The notes beneath the pieces are model-generated. The model saw only the letters and a list, made by a program, of their open reading frames with translations. It was not told where the DNA came from and did not search any database. A program made the position numbers and the translations under genes. A stretch of DNA of 41,636 nucleotides from Acidobacteriota bacterium. Lineage in GTDB: Bacteria; Acidobacteriota; Terriglobia; Versatilivoradales; Versatilivoraceae. Numbering within the stretch: position 1 is the stretch's first letter; every line of letters begins with the position of its first letter. Shown piece after piece: positions 24,690 to 32,782 of this stretch. The DNA is taken from assembly GCA_022826755.1 (NCBI GenBank), contig JAJDUG010000020.1:1-41636 (forward strand), given 5' to 3'.

Positions 24690-24980
24690 ATGGCTGTGGT
24701 TGAAATTCTGCTGAATGGGGAGACCCGGGAGTTGAAGGCCGGGAGCACGGTGGAGGAGCTTGTCCGGGAGTTGGGTCTGGTTCCGGACCGTTTGGCGATC
24801 GAATACAACCTCCGAATCCTCAAGAAGAAGCACTGGGCGGCAACCGCCCTGAGCCAAGGGGATCGAGTCGAGATCGTTCACTTCGTGGGTGGCGGAGTCG
24901 ACCCCGGTCCGCGACCTCGCCGCCCGCTTCATTCAACCGGCGCCAACAATGGAAAGGCATCGTCACATGCGCTATTTTGA
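24690..24980 (+). CDS. thiS: ThiS-like sulfur carrier with a C-terminal extension
   Basis: A ubiquitin-fold sulfur carrier protein. From the ATG at 24690 (GGGAAGGG just upstream) the first 69 residues are a complete ThiS: 'MAVVEILLNGETRELKAG', 'VPDRLAIEYN' and the terminal 'EIVHFVGGG'. In ThiS the C-terminal Gly-Gly is adenylated and thiocarboxylated to give sulfur to thiazole synthase. Here the frame does not stop after the glycines but adds 27 residues ('VDPGPRPRRPLHSTGANNGK' and 7 more). The tail would have to be removed, or the site is a frameshift or stop-loss. No thiG, thiF or thiE lies nearby. The frame overlaps the cupin start by 14 bases, so the two are probably co-translated. Confidence 0.75.
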   Translation: MAVVEILLNGETRELKAGSTVEELVRELGLVPDRLAIEYNLRILKKKHWAATALSQGDRVEIVHFVGGGVDPGPRPRRPLHSTGANNGKASSHALF

Positions 24981-25290
24981 AGTTCTCGGCAAACAGGAGT
25001 TCTCCTCGGAAAAAATGAAGAAGGTCAGCCTATTCGACACGGCCAACCTTTTTTGTGATCTCTATTGCCTGCGCCCCGGACAATCCCAGAGGCCCCATAC
25101 CCATCAGGGCGCCGACAAGATCTATTACGTTCTGCAGGGACGGGGAACTTTCCTGGTCGGAGAGGAAGAGAAGGTGCTTGAGGCCGGAGAGATCGTGCTG
25201 GCTCCTTCCGGAGCAGTTCACGGGGTGACCAACCATACTCCGCAACCTCTCAACCTGCTGGTGGTGATGGCTCCCAATCCGAACCACTGA
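24967..25290 (+). CDS. Small cupin-domain protein
   Basis: A 107-residue single-cupin protein. The fold is covered by 'PGQSQRPHTHQGADKIYYVLQGRG' (motif 1: two histidines and a glutamate-like position filled by D/K) and 'VLAPSGAVHGVTNHTPQPLNLLVV' (motif 2 with H85). The first histidine pair is H43, H45. A bound metal is likely, but the reaction is unknown; such proteins are isomerases, dioxygenase-like or sensors. I chose ATG 24967 because GGAAAGG precedes it; an ATG at 24949 and a frame open to 24889 also exist. It overlaps the end of the ThiS-like frame. Confidence 0.8.
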   Translation: MRYFEVLGKQEFSSEKMKKVSLFDTANLFCDLYCLRPGQSQRPHTHQGADKIYYVLQGRGTFLVGEEEKVLEAGEIVLAPSGAVHGVTNHTPQPLNLLVVMAPNPNH

Positions 25291-25370
25291 CGGGGAAGCT
25301 CCCGGTGAGCGTCCGGCTGCGGCCGGGTGTCCACCTATTTTCCCTCCCCGCTACGTCACGCCGGACCACC

Positions 25371-26954
25371 TCATTTCGACCGGAGTCGTCTCCCGATCAA
25401 CTCCAACGCCTGATCCAGCTCCGGCACCCCGAAAAGCCGGCAGCAAAGCGCGTAGATTGAGACTCCGGCCGTTACCGAGACGGCAAGGACCAGGGCTTTC
25501 CCGGTAAAACCGACCGGCAGGAAGGCGCCAGCCATCCATTGGTAGAGCTGGTACGTGCCCGCCGCCATCACCAGGGAGGCTGCCAGAACCTTCAGGAAAG
25601 TGGTCAGGATCTTTGCCGTCTGCAGGACCCCGGCGGTTTTCTGCAGCCAGTGGTAGAGAAGAAAAGCGTTGAGCAGGGCTGCCAGGGAGGTGACCAGCGC
25701 CAGTAACCGGTAGCCCATGCTGTCGATGAGCAACAAGTTGGCGGTGATGCTCAGGGCCAGGGTTGCGGCGCTGATAAGAACCGGGATGCGGGGCCGATCG
25801 AGTGCGTAGAAGGCCGGCACCATGAGCTTGATTGCCGAGTAGGCAGCCAGCCCCAGGGCGTAGTAGATGAGCGCCCATCCGGTCTCCAGGGTGTCGGCAG
25901 CGGTGAATCGTCCTCGTTCGTAGATCAGGGACACCACCGGATGGCTGAGGCAGATGAGTCCCAGAGATGCCGGAACGTTGAAGAAGAGCGAAAGGCGCAA
26001 GGAGGAAGAAAGCGTGTCGCGAAGTTGCCGGCCCCGATGGTGTGCGGCATGGGAGGAAAGAGTGGGCAGAGCCGCCGAAGCGATGGGCACTCCGAAGATG
26101 CCGATGGGTAGATACATCACGCGAAATGCAAAGTTCAGCCAGGTGATAGCCCCCTGCTGTTGGTAGCTTGCCAGCCATGTGTTTACCAAAAGGTTAACCT
26201 GGGTGGCGGCCAGGCCCAGGGTTCCCGGACCCATCAGCAGCAGGATCTTCTTGAGGCCCGGATGGTCGAAAGAAAAACCCGGGCTGTAGCGAAAACCGAG
26301 CTTGAGGAGGGAGGGGAACTGAACCACTGCTTGTAGAGCCCCGCCGAAGATCACCCCTATAGCCATTCCCGCCACCGGGTCGATTCCATAGGCCGGCAGC
26401 AGCCAGTACAGCGAAAGCGCCACCAGGATGGATCCCAGGTTGAAAACGGCCGGCGCCAGAGCCGGAATGAAGAACTTGCCGTGACAGTTCAGCATTCCCA
26501 TGGCGACGGCAGCCAGGGCCACCAGCAGCAGGAAGGGAAGCATGATCCGGGTCAACAGCACGGTGAGTTCGGACTTGCCCGGTTCGTCCTTGAAACCGCC
26601 AACGACGGTGTCCACGATCCAGGGAGCATTGAAGATTCCAAGCAGCACGATCAAGCCCAGGACGATCACCAGGAAGTTGATGACCAGTGAGGCCAGACGC
26701 CAGGCGGCCTGGGGATCCTGACGCTGGAGGATCCTGGTGAAAGTGGGCACGAAAGCCGCACTCATGGCCCCTTCGGCGAAGAGATCCCTCAAGAGGTTGG
26801 GGATCCTGAATGCGGCGTAGAAGGCGTCGGTTTGGAAGCGGGTGAACAGAGCTGCCAGGATGGTTTCCCGTACCAGTCCCAGGATCCTGCTGATGGTGGT
26901 CGCAAGGCTGATCAGCCCGGCGGATTTGACTAGCGGAGGGGGCTCGTGGGTCAT
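25371..26954 (-). CDS. murJ: Lipid II flippase MurJ (MviN)
   Basis: A 527-residue polytopic membrane protein that flips lipid II across the cytoplasmic membrane for peptidoglycan synthesis. The MviN signature is clear: 'TTISRILGLVRETILAALF' near the N-terminus, then 'DAFYAAFRIPNLLRDLFAEG' with the conserved arginines, and 'AFVPTFTRIL'. About 14 hydrophobic helices follow, ending in a basic tail 'IGRRLRSK'. The usual length of the family is about 510-530. It lies 30 bases after lpxD on the same strand and is probably co-transcribed with it, linking two envelope-building steps. Confidence 0.95.
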   Translation of the reverse strand: MTHEPPPLVKSAGLISLATTISRILGLVRETILAALFTRFQTDAFYAAFRIPNLLRDLFAEGAMSAAFVPTFTRILQRQDPQAAWRLASLVINFLVIVLGLIVLLGIFNAPWIVDTVVGGFKDEPGKSELTVLLTRIMLPFLLLVALAAVAMGMLNCHGKFFIPALAPAVFNLGSILVALSLYWLLPAYGIDPVAGMAIGVIFGGALQAVVQFPSLLKLGFRYSPGFSFDHPGLKKILLLMGPGTLGLAATQVNLLVNTWLASYQQQGAITWLNFAFRVMYLPIGIFGVPIASAALPTLSSHAAHHRGRQLRDTLSSSLRLSLFFNVPASLGLICLSHPVVSLIYERGRFTAADTLETGWALIYYALGLAAYSAIKLMVPAFYALDRPRIPVLISAATLALSITANLLLIDSMGYRLLALVTSLAALLNAFLLYHWLQKTAGVLQTAKILTTFLKVLAASLVMAAGTYQLYQWMAGAFLPVGFTGKALVLAVSVTAGVSIYALCCRLFGVPELDQALELIGRRLRSK

Positions 26955-26984
26955 CAGGACAACTGCCGGGGGAGTGGATGCAAG

Positions 26985-28001
26985 TTACTTCATCAGGTCT
27001 TCAACTTTTCGTTGAAGTTGTCTGAGAGACTTGTTCATTTCCGGCAGCTTGGTGAAGATCGCCGAACACTTCAACCAAAGCCGGTTGTCGATGGCGGGAT
27101 AGCCGGAGACCAGTTTGCCCGGTGCGACGTCGGAGGGGATTCCCGTCTGGGCGGTTGCGATGGCGCCGTCGCCGATCCGGCAATGACCGGCCACGCCGAC
27201 CTGACCGGTCAAGATCACGTCGTCACCCACGTCGGTGCTTCCGGCGAGGCCCACCTGGGCGCAGAGAAGGGTGTTGCGACCCACCTTGGAGCCGTGTCCC
27301 ACCTGGACGAGATTGTCCACCTTGGCTCCCTTGCGAATGCGGGTCTCGCCAACGGCCGCCCGGTCCACGGTGGCGTTGGCCTGAACCTCGACCTCATCCT
27401 CCAGAACGACGGGTCCTGACTGAGTGATCTTGGCGTAACTTCCGTCCTCCCGCTTGGCGAAGCCGTAGCCGTCGGCGCCGATGACGACGCCGTTCTGCAG
27501 GGTCACGCCACTGCCGATGGAGCAGTTCTCGCGAACGCAGGCATGGGAGTGGGCGGTAAAGTCGTGGCCGATAGTCACGCCGGAATAGATCACCACATGA
27601 GGATGCAGGACGACGTTGTCCCCGATGACCACATCCCGGTCGACAATCACGAAGGGCCCGATCGAGGGGTTGCTGCCGATCACCGCGGTGTCGGCAATGA
27701 CGGCGGTCGCATGGATTCCCGGCGGCGGAAGCGGGGCCTTGTAAAACAGGTCGATCGATTGGGCGAAGCTCAAATAGGGGTTGCCGGAGCGGAGCGTGCT
27801 GACGGTCAAGGGGGGAAAGTCCCTGGAAACGATGACGGCTGAAGCCCGGGTGGAACGCAGACTCTTCTGGTACTTGCGATTGGCGAGAAAGGTCAGTTCG
27901 CCGGGCCGGGCATCGTCAATGGGGGCGACGCCGCTGATAGGCAGATCGCCGTCCCCCTCGAGGTCGCAGTTCAGAGCCTTGGCAATCTCGGCTAGGGTCA
28001 T
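26985..28001 (-). CDS. lpxD: UDP-3-O-acylglucosamine N-acyltransferase LpxD
   Basis: A cytoplasmic acyltransferase of the Raetz pathway, adding the second acyl chain in lipid A synthesis. The N-terminal uridine-binding domain opens '[19 protein letters not shown]' and continues '[20 protein letters not shown]'. The C-terminal left-handed beta-helix has repeated hexapeptides ('[20 protein letters not shown]' and more) and the catalytic 'HSHACVREN' region. A trimerising helix closes the protein. I place the start at ATG 28001 (338 residues) because it matches the family N-terminus; a TTG at 28031 would add ten residues and lie almost at the predicted transcription start. Its presence implies an outer membrane with lipid A. 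Confidence 0.93.
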   Translation of the reverse strand: MTLAEIAKALNCDLEGDGDLPISGVAPIDDARPGELTFLANRKYQKSLRSTRASAVIVSRDFPPLTVSTLRSGNPYLSFAQSIDLFYKAPLPPPGIHATAVIADTAVIGSNPSIGPFVIVDRDVVIGDNVVLHPHVVIYSGVTIGHDFTAHSHACVRENCSIGSGVTLQNGVVIGADGYGFAKREDGSYAKITQSGPVVLEDEVEVQANATVDRAAVGETRIRKGAKVDNLVQVGHGSKVGRNTLLCAQVGLAGSTDVGDDVILTGQVGVAGHCRIGDGAIATAQTGIPSDVAPGKLVSGYPAIDNRLWLKCSAIFTKLPEMNKSLRQLQRKVEDLMK

Positions 28002-28039
28002 GGCGGGCAGGCTCGGGGCAGCTTCCGGCAACGGCTGAA

Positions 28040-28066
28040 ATTATATTAGGATAACAGTGGCGTCAA
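28040..28066 (-). promoter_or_regulatory. Probable lpxD-murJ promoter
   Basis: On the minus strand, TTGACG (28066-28061) and a perfect TATAAT (28045-28040), separated by only 15 bp. Transcription would start near 28033, giving a leader of about 30 nt to the ATG at 28001. The short spacing lowers confidence. Confidence 0.45.
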
Positions 28067-28082
28067 GGAAACCCACGCTTCA

Positions 28083-29003
28083 ATGATCAGCGAAATATCA
28101 GGATTCATCAACTACCTTGCGGTCGAAAAGGGCCTCTCCAGAAACACCTTGAACGCCTACAAGTCGGATCTGGCGAAGCTCCGGAAATTTCTGGAAGAGC
28201 GAAAACTTGCCCTGGTCTCCGTGACTCAGAGCCACCTGCAGGAATTCGTCCGGACGCTTCAGCGGAAACCGCGTGGCGGCCAGCCCATATCGGCCCGCTC
28301 CATTGCCAGAATTCTGGTCACGGTTCGCGGCCTCTGCCGCTGGTTGGTTCTGGAGGGAAAACGGACCGAAGACCCTTCCGAAAACCTGGAATCGCCCGCG
28401 GTCTGGAAAAAGCTGCCCAAGGTGCTGTCACTGGACCAGGTGGAGGCGTTGCTGTCCCAGCCCGACCGGAAAAAGCCTCGCCGCGGCCGAAACAAGGCCA
28501 TGCTGCTCAGAGACAAGGCCATGCTGGAAGTGCTCTATGCGACGGGTCTGCGAGTTTCAGAGTTGGTGTCTCTGCAGGTCAGGGACCTGAATCTCGACGT
28601 GGGCTATCTGGACTGTCAGGGAAAAGGCGGAAAGGTCAGGGCGGTTCCTCTGGGCAACTCCGCCAAGGAGGCGCTGGAGCAGTACCTGGATCAGGCCCGA
28701 CAGAGTTTTCTCAGGGGGAAGGGCTCTCCCATGATCTTTTTGACCAATCGAGGGCAGGGCATGACTCGCCAGGGGTTCTGGAAGATGCTCCGGCGATACG
28801 GCAAAGACGCGGGAATCCGGTCCTCTCTCAAGCCCCACGCAGTACGCCATTCCTTTGCAACCCACCTGTTGCAGCGGGGAGCCGACCTGCGTGCGGTTCA
28901 GTTGATGCTGGGTCACTCCGACATCTCCACCACCCAGATTTATACTCATGTATTGAAAGAACGCCTCAAACAGATCTACCGGGAACACCATCCCCGGATC
29001 TAG
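28083..29003 (+). CDS. Tyrosine recombinase of the XerC/XerD type
   Basis: A 306-residue recombinase that, with a partner, resolves chromosome dimers at dif. Full domain plan: a SAM-like core-binding domain (residues 1-90, 'FINYLAVEKGLSRNTLNAY') and a catalytic domain. The catalytic residues are R157 ('TGLRVSEL'), K184 in the 'GKGGKVRAVPL' beta-hairpin, H252 and R255 ('HAVRHSFATHLL'), H278 ('LGHSDISTTQIY') and nucleophile Y287. Length and motifs match chromosomal Xer proteins rather than a phage integrase. XerC and XerD are difficult to tell apart by eye, so I give no letter. It is divergent from lpxD. Confidence 0.92.
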   Translation: MISEISGFINYLAVEKGLSRNTLNAYKSDLAKLRKFLEERKLALVSVTQSHLQEFVRTLQRKPRGGQPISARSIARILVTVRGLCRWLVLEGKRTEDPSENLESPAVWKKLPKVLSLDQVEALLSQPDRKKPRRGRNKAMLLRDKAMLEVLYATGLRVSELVSLQVRDLNLDVGYLDCQGKGGKVRAVPLGNSAKEALEQYLDQARQSFLRGKGSPMIFLTNRGQGMTRQGFWKMLRRYGKDAGIRSSLKPHAVRHSFATHLLQRGADLRAVQLMLGHSDISTTQIYTHVLKERLKQIYREHHPRI

Positions 29004-29178
29004 CCCGCATTTCAAAGTGAGTTGACTGACGCTGCAGCGAAGGGATTTCCCGAATCAGTGCGTTCAACACAGCAAGCAGGGTCTTCAATTAGTTGCTCCA
29101 TGGTTTTGGGGATAGAACCACAAATGAACACCAATATGGAACACTTCTTTCTTTAAAAGAAATTTGTGTTCATTCGTG
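29004..29178. repeat. Inverted-repeat element between convergent genes
   Basis: Arms at 29115-29132 ('gaaccacaaatgaacacc') and 29166-29192 ('gtgttcattcgtgtcaat' and on) are imperfect inverted copies around an A/T-rich loop containing 'ctttaaaaga'. This belongs to the same dispersed family as 24123-24318. It could act as a bidirectional terminator between the recombinase and kinase genes. Confidence 0.55.
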
Positions 29179-30657
29179 TCAATTCGTGGTTCGTTTTTCA
29201 TTTTCTTGCACGGCGGTTCCTGCCAGGGGAATCGAGACCAGGAAGGATGTTCCTCGGCCAACCCGGCTTTCTACGGCGATGGTGCCCGCGTGGTCCTCGA
29301 TGATCTTTTTGGTAATGGACATTCCCAATCCGAAGCCCGTGTGCTTGCCCTGAGTGAAGAAGGGCTGAAAGAGGGTGGCTTGCAGGTGGGCGGGAATGCC
29401 GACTCCATTGTCGCTGAGCAGGATGCAGGCCCGGTTTTCCCGGGTGTGGCTGCGAATGGAGAAGGTGCCCCGACCCTGTAGCGCATCCTTGGCATTGACC
29501 GCGATGTTCAGGAGAGCCCTCCTGAATTTGTCCTTGTCGATGGCAACCGGGGCATCGCAGTCGAGTTTCTGCACAAAATGGGTTTCGTTGTCCCGGAACA
29601 GGGCCTGGATCTCAATGCCGTAATTTCTCAGAACCTGGTCGAGATTGCAGGTTTCCACCGTCATGCTGGTCTTCTTTTCCTTGGAGAAATGCAGTATCTC
29701 ATCCAGCATTCGTTCCATGCGTTCCACCTCAAAACGGATGAATGCCAGGCACTCCTCTTTTTTGTCGGACGATAGGTCAAAGTCGCTCAGAAGCGAGTTG
29801 AATCCCTTGATGACCGTAATCGGGGTTCGACAGTCGTGGACGATGGTGTTGACCATGGTGCCGACCGCCGCCAGCTTTTCGGTTTTGATTCTTTCCTCCT
29901 GACTCTGCCGGATGCGGTCCATCATGTGGTTGAAGTGGTTGGCCAATCCCTCCAGCTCATCGCCCGTCTGGACTTGAATGCGGTGAGAAAGGTCGCCCGC
30001 CGAGGCCCTCAGGGCTCCCCCGGCAATGGTCGAAACGGGGTCCGTGATGCGGTTGGCCAGGATGCGGGCGCCCAGAATGCCCGCCACAACCGCCGCCAGG
30101 CCGACCTTCAAAATGACAGCCTGAATCTCCCGGACCCGCTGCTTCATGCCGTCGGTCAAGAAGCCCAGGCGGACCGTACCCCAACGCAGCGCGGGCTCGG
30201 ACGACAGGACCGGAACGGTGAAGTCAAAGACCGGAATGCCGGACGAACCGTCGCGCAAGGGATGATGGAGTTGACGGAACAACGGTTTCTCGGCCTGCAG
30301 GGATTGGCGGGCGGCGACTCCCGTCGGATGGGTATTGATCAAGGAAGCGTCTTCGGAATGGGCCGCCACCTTGCCTTCCTTGTCATAGACAATGGCGTAG
30401 AGAAGCCGGCTCTCCTGCCGAGCCAACTGCGCGTTGAGCTGGAGCATGCGGTAATTGTAGGTCTGCAAGTGGGTCAGATTGGCTCCGCTGGCGAAGATGC
30501 GGGCGATGGCGATGCCGCGCTGCCGGGTGTGGTCGCGAATCACCTTGCGCATGTGGTGACTCAGCAATGAGATCGCCAGCAGAAGGACCGAGGCGAGCAG
30601 GAGCACGGTTGCCAAGATCAACTTCGTCCGCAGGTCCAGTCTGGGAAGAGTGCGCAA
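29179..30657 (-). CDS. Membrane-bound sensor histidine kinase
   Basis: An orphan two-component kinase. Numbering from the upstream TTG (30669): membrane helix 16-38, periplasmic sensor about 39-183, second helix 185-205, HAMP 205-258 ('RITDPVSTIAGGALRASAGD'), HisKA with phospho-acceptor H278 in 'IVHDCRTPITVIKG', and the ATPase domain with N-box N392, 'DNGVGIP' (420-426) and 'GFGLGMSI'. The start is uncertain: GGAGG sits five bases before a TTG at 30657, which I prefer, and the alternative TTG 30669 has no ribosome site. All catalytic boxes are present. No response regulator gene is adjacent, so its partner lies elsewhere. The signal is unknown. Confidence 0.88.
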   Translation of the reverse strand: MRTLPRLDLRTKLILATVLLLASVLLLAISLLSHHMRKVIRDHTRQRGIAIARIFASGANLTHLQTYNYRMLQLNAQLARQESRLLYAIVYDKEGKVAAHSEDASLINTHPTGVAARQSLQAEKPLFRQLHHPLRDGSSGIPVFDFTVPVLSSEPALRWGTVRLGFLTDGMKQRVREIQAVILKVGLAAVVAGILGARILANRITDPVSTIAGGALRASAGDLSHRIQVQTGDELEGLANHFNHMMDRIRQSQEERIKTEKLAAVGTMVNTIVHDCRTPITVIKGFNSLLSDFDLSSDKKEECLAFIRFEVERMERMLDEILHFSKEKKTSMTVETCNLDQVLRNYGIEIQALFRDNETHFVQKLDCDAPVAIDKDKFRRALLNIAVNAKDALQGRGTFSIRSHTRENRACILLSDNGVGIPAHLQATLFQPFFTQGKHTGFGLGMSITKKIIEDHAGTIAVESRVGRGTSFLVSIPLAGTAVQENEKRTTN

Positions 30658-30950
30658 ATCGGCCTCCAACTAGAGGGAGTCCGGTATGGCGATGCCGGGG
30701 AAGGAGTCGGGGAGGGCGGTATCGTAGCACCGCCCATGAGGCCGGTCAACGAATCCGACGCCTCATCGCCCCCCCTGCCGGAGGGGCCGCGGGGTCTGTT
30801 TGGTTTCCCGGAATTCTGTGATACTTTTGGGCGCTTGTCCGACCGATGCCTCGGGAGGTCAGGCAGAGAGCGCGCCGGGTAGCAGGACCGGCGGCCAACC
30901 GTTTCTTGAAAGTGCCGGCACCTCGATCTCCGATCGTGGTTGGGTAGTCG

Positions 30951-31706
30951 ATGGGGATTCTGAGTAGTGAAGCCATCATCCTGAGGACCTATCCGCTCAG
31001 GGAAACAGACAAGCTGGTGGTGGCCTATACTCGAAAGTACGGCAAGGTGCGTGGGGTGGCTCGCGGAAGCCGTCGGATCAAGAGCCGCTTCTCCGGTCGG
31101 CTGGAGCCCTTGTCATGGGTGGAACTGGTTGCCTATGAGAGGCGTAATCAGGAGTTGGTGAGGATCGACAAGGTGGAGTTGCTGAAGGGTTACGGCTTGG
31201 CAGTGCAGGATTACGAGGCCTACCTGCGTTCCTCCTATTTGTTGGAACTCCTGATGGAAACGGTTCCCGAACATGAGGTCAACGATTCTCTGTTTCGCCT
31301 GTTGTTGCATGTGCTACCGTTGCTTGGGGATAGCTGCAAATCCCGGCTGGCCTCCGTCTATTTCCAGATCTGGCATTTGAAACTGGCAGGATTGCTTCCC
31401 AGCCTTGTCGCATGCAGTGGTTGCGGCGGCGCCTTGAGCCCCGGCAGAAAGGCCTACTGCCAGCTCGATGCCCTTGGATTTTTCTGCCGGGAATGCCGCA
31501 AAGGGGCAGGGCGTCGGATCGACGGGGAGGTCCTGGAGTTGGCCGGTCTGGTGGTGAACAAGCCCCTGACCGAGTTGGCGGGCGGGCGAGTCGCAAGAGA
31601 GGCCGTTTCGGCGCTCCATGCAGTCGCTGAGGAGTTGGTTCAGTCCGGGTTCGAGCGGAAGTTCGATTCACTGTCTCTGCTGCGGCGGGAATCCGGGAAT
31701 CGGTAG
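30951..31706 (+). CDS. recO: DNA repair protein RecO
   Basis: A 251-residue recombination mediator that helps RecR and RecA displace SSB in the RecFOR gap-repair pathway. The N-terminal OB fold opens 'SSEAIILRTYPLRETDKLVV' and continues 'YGKVRGVARGSRRIKSRFSG'. The middle is helical. A zinc-finger-like pair lies at 'ACSGCGG' and 'FFCRECRKG', as in many RecO proteins. Length is normal. glyQ begins three bases after its stop, which suggests one transcript. Confidence 0.93.
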   Translation: MGILSSEAIILRTYPLRETDKLVVAYTRKYGKVRGVARGSRRIKSRFSGRLEPLSWVELVAYERRNQELVRIDKVELLKGYGLAVQDYEAYLRSSYLLELLMETVPEHEVNDSLFRLLLHVLPLLGDSCKSRLASVYFQIWHLKLAGLLPSLVACSGCGGALSPGRKAYCQLDALGFFCRECRKGAGRRIDGEVLELAGLVVNKPLTELAGGRVAREAVSALHAVAEELVQSGFERKFDSLSLLRRESGNR

Positions 31707-31709
31707 ATC

Positions 31710-32558
31710 ATGTGGTTCCAACAACTGTTCATGGAATTGTTGACCTTCTGGGGAGAGCAAGGGTGTGTCATCCATCTGCCTTACGACGTGGAAAAGGGGG
31801 CGGGAACCATGAACCCCGAGACCTTCTTCCGGGTGCTTGGTCCCGATCCCTATCGAGTGGCCTATCTTGAGCCCAGCAGGCGTCCTGCAGACGGCCGATA
31901 TGGGGAGAATCCCAACCGGGTCCAAAAACATCACCAGCTTCAGGTCGTTCTGAAGCCCAGCCCGCCGGATGTGCAATCCATCTATCTGCAGAGCCTGGAA
32001 AAGATCGGCATTGACCTGCGTGGCCACGATATTCGATTTGAAGAGGACAATTGGGAGTCGCCCACCCTGGGGGCCTGGGGAGCCGGCTGGCAGGTTTTGC
32101 TGGATGGGCTGGAGATTACCCAGTTCACCTATTTCCAGCAGGCCGGGGGACTGGAATTGAACCCGGTGTCGGTGGAACTCACCTACGGGTTGGAACGGAT
32201 CGCGATGTTCTTGAGCCACATGTCGGATGTCTTCGATTTGAAGTGGAACGCCAGTGTCGGTTATCGAGAACTCAGGCACGCGGACGAAGTCCAGTTTTCC
32301 CGTTACAATTTCGAGGTTGCCGATGTCGACCGGCACTTCGGCTGGTTCAACGACTTTGAAAAAGAGGCGGATCGTCTGATAGAGATGGGTTTGATCCTGC
32401 CGGCCTACGATTACTGTCTCAAATGCTCGCACACCTTCAATGTCCTGGATGCCAGGGGCGCCATCAGCGTCTCGGAGCGCACCCAGTTGATTCAGCGTGT
32501 GCGCACCCTTGCCTGCCGCATTGCTCAACAATATCTGACCGGCGAAGGCCACCCGTAG
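31710..32558 (+). CDS. glyQ: Glycyl-tRNA synthetase alpha subunit
   Basis: The 282-residue catalytic subunit of the bacterial two-subunit glycyl-tRNA synthetase, which charges tRNA-Gly. The order of family blocks is complete: '[20 protein letters not shown]', '[20 protein letters not shown]', '[16 protein letters not shown]', '[19 protein letters not shown]' and '[21 protein letters not shown]'. '[13 protein letters not shown]' and '[13 protein letters not shown]' finish the class II core. Size is slightly short of E. coli GlyQ (about 300). It is placed three bases after recO and 224 bases before glyS. The partner beta subunit is the next gene. Confidence 0.96.
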   Translation: MWFQQLFMELLTFWGEQGCVIHLPYDVEKGAGTMNPETFFRVLGPDPYRVAYLEPSRRPADGRYGENPNRVQKHHQLQVVLKPSPPDVQSIYLQSLEKIGIDLRGHDIRFEEDNWESPTLGAWGAGWQVLLDGLEITQFTYFQQAGGLELNPVSVELTYGLERIAMFLSHMSDVFDLKWNASVGYRELRHADEVQFSRYNFEVADVDRHFGWFNDFEKEADRLIEMGLILPAYDYCLKCSHTFNVLDARGAISVSERTQLIQRVRTLACRIAQQYLTGEGHP

Positions 32559-32782
32559 ATTTCAGGAACCGGATACGGACCGAGAAACAGGGGTGTTTCC
32601 GAAGAGTGAAGAGTGAAGAGTGAAGGTTTTCGGGAACCGGAACGTGCCTGACGACCTGGTTGCGAATCTTGAACGACTGAGCCAAGTCCGACAAGATGCT
32701 TAACGTTTGGGTCTAATCACTATCCACTAATCACTATCCACTATTCACTGTCGTTTCAGACAGGACATTCCCTTTTAAGCCC
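32559..32782. repeat. glyQ-glyS spacer with short tandem repeats
   Basis: Positions 32601-32624 repeat 'gaagagt' three times, the complement of the minisatellite at 24451-24530. Positions 32714-32750 repeat 'aatcactatccact'. These interrupt what is usually a tightly coupled glyQ-glyS pair. No terminator or independent promoter is obvious. Confidence 0.5.

Noticed and set aside
28083-29003. Phage integrase
   Set aside because: Length, core-binding domain and motif spacing fit chromosomal XerC/XerD, and no phage genes or attachment sites adjoin it.
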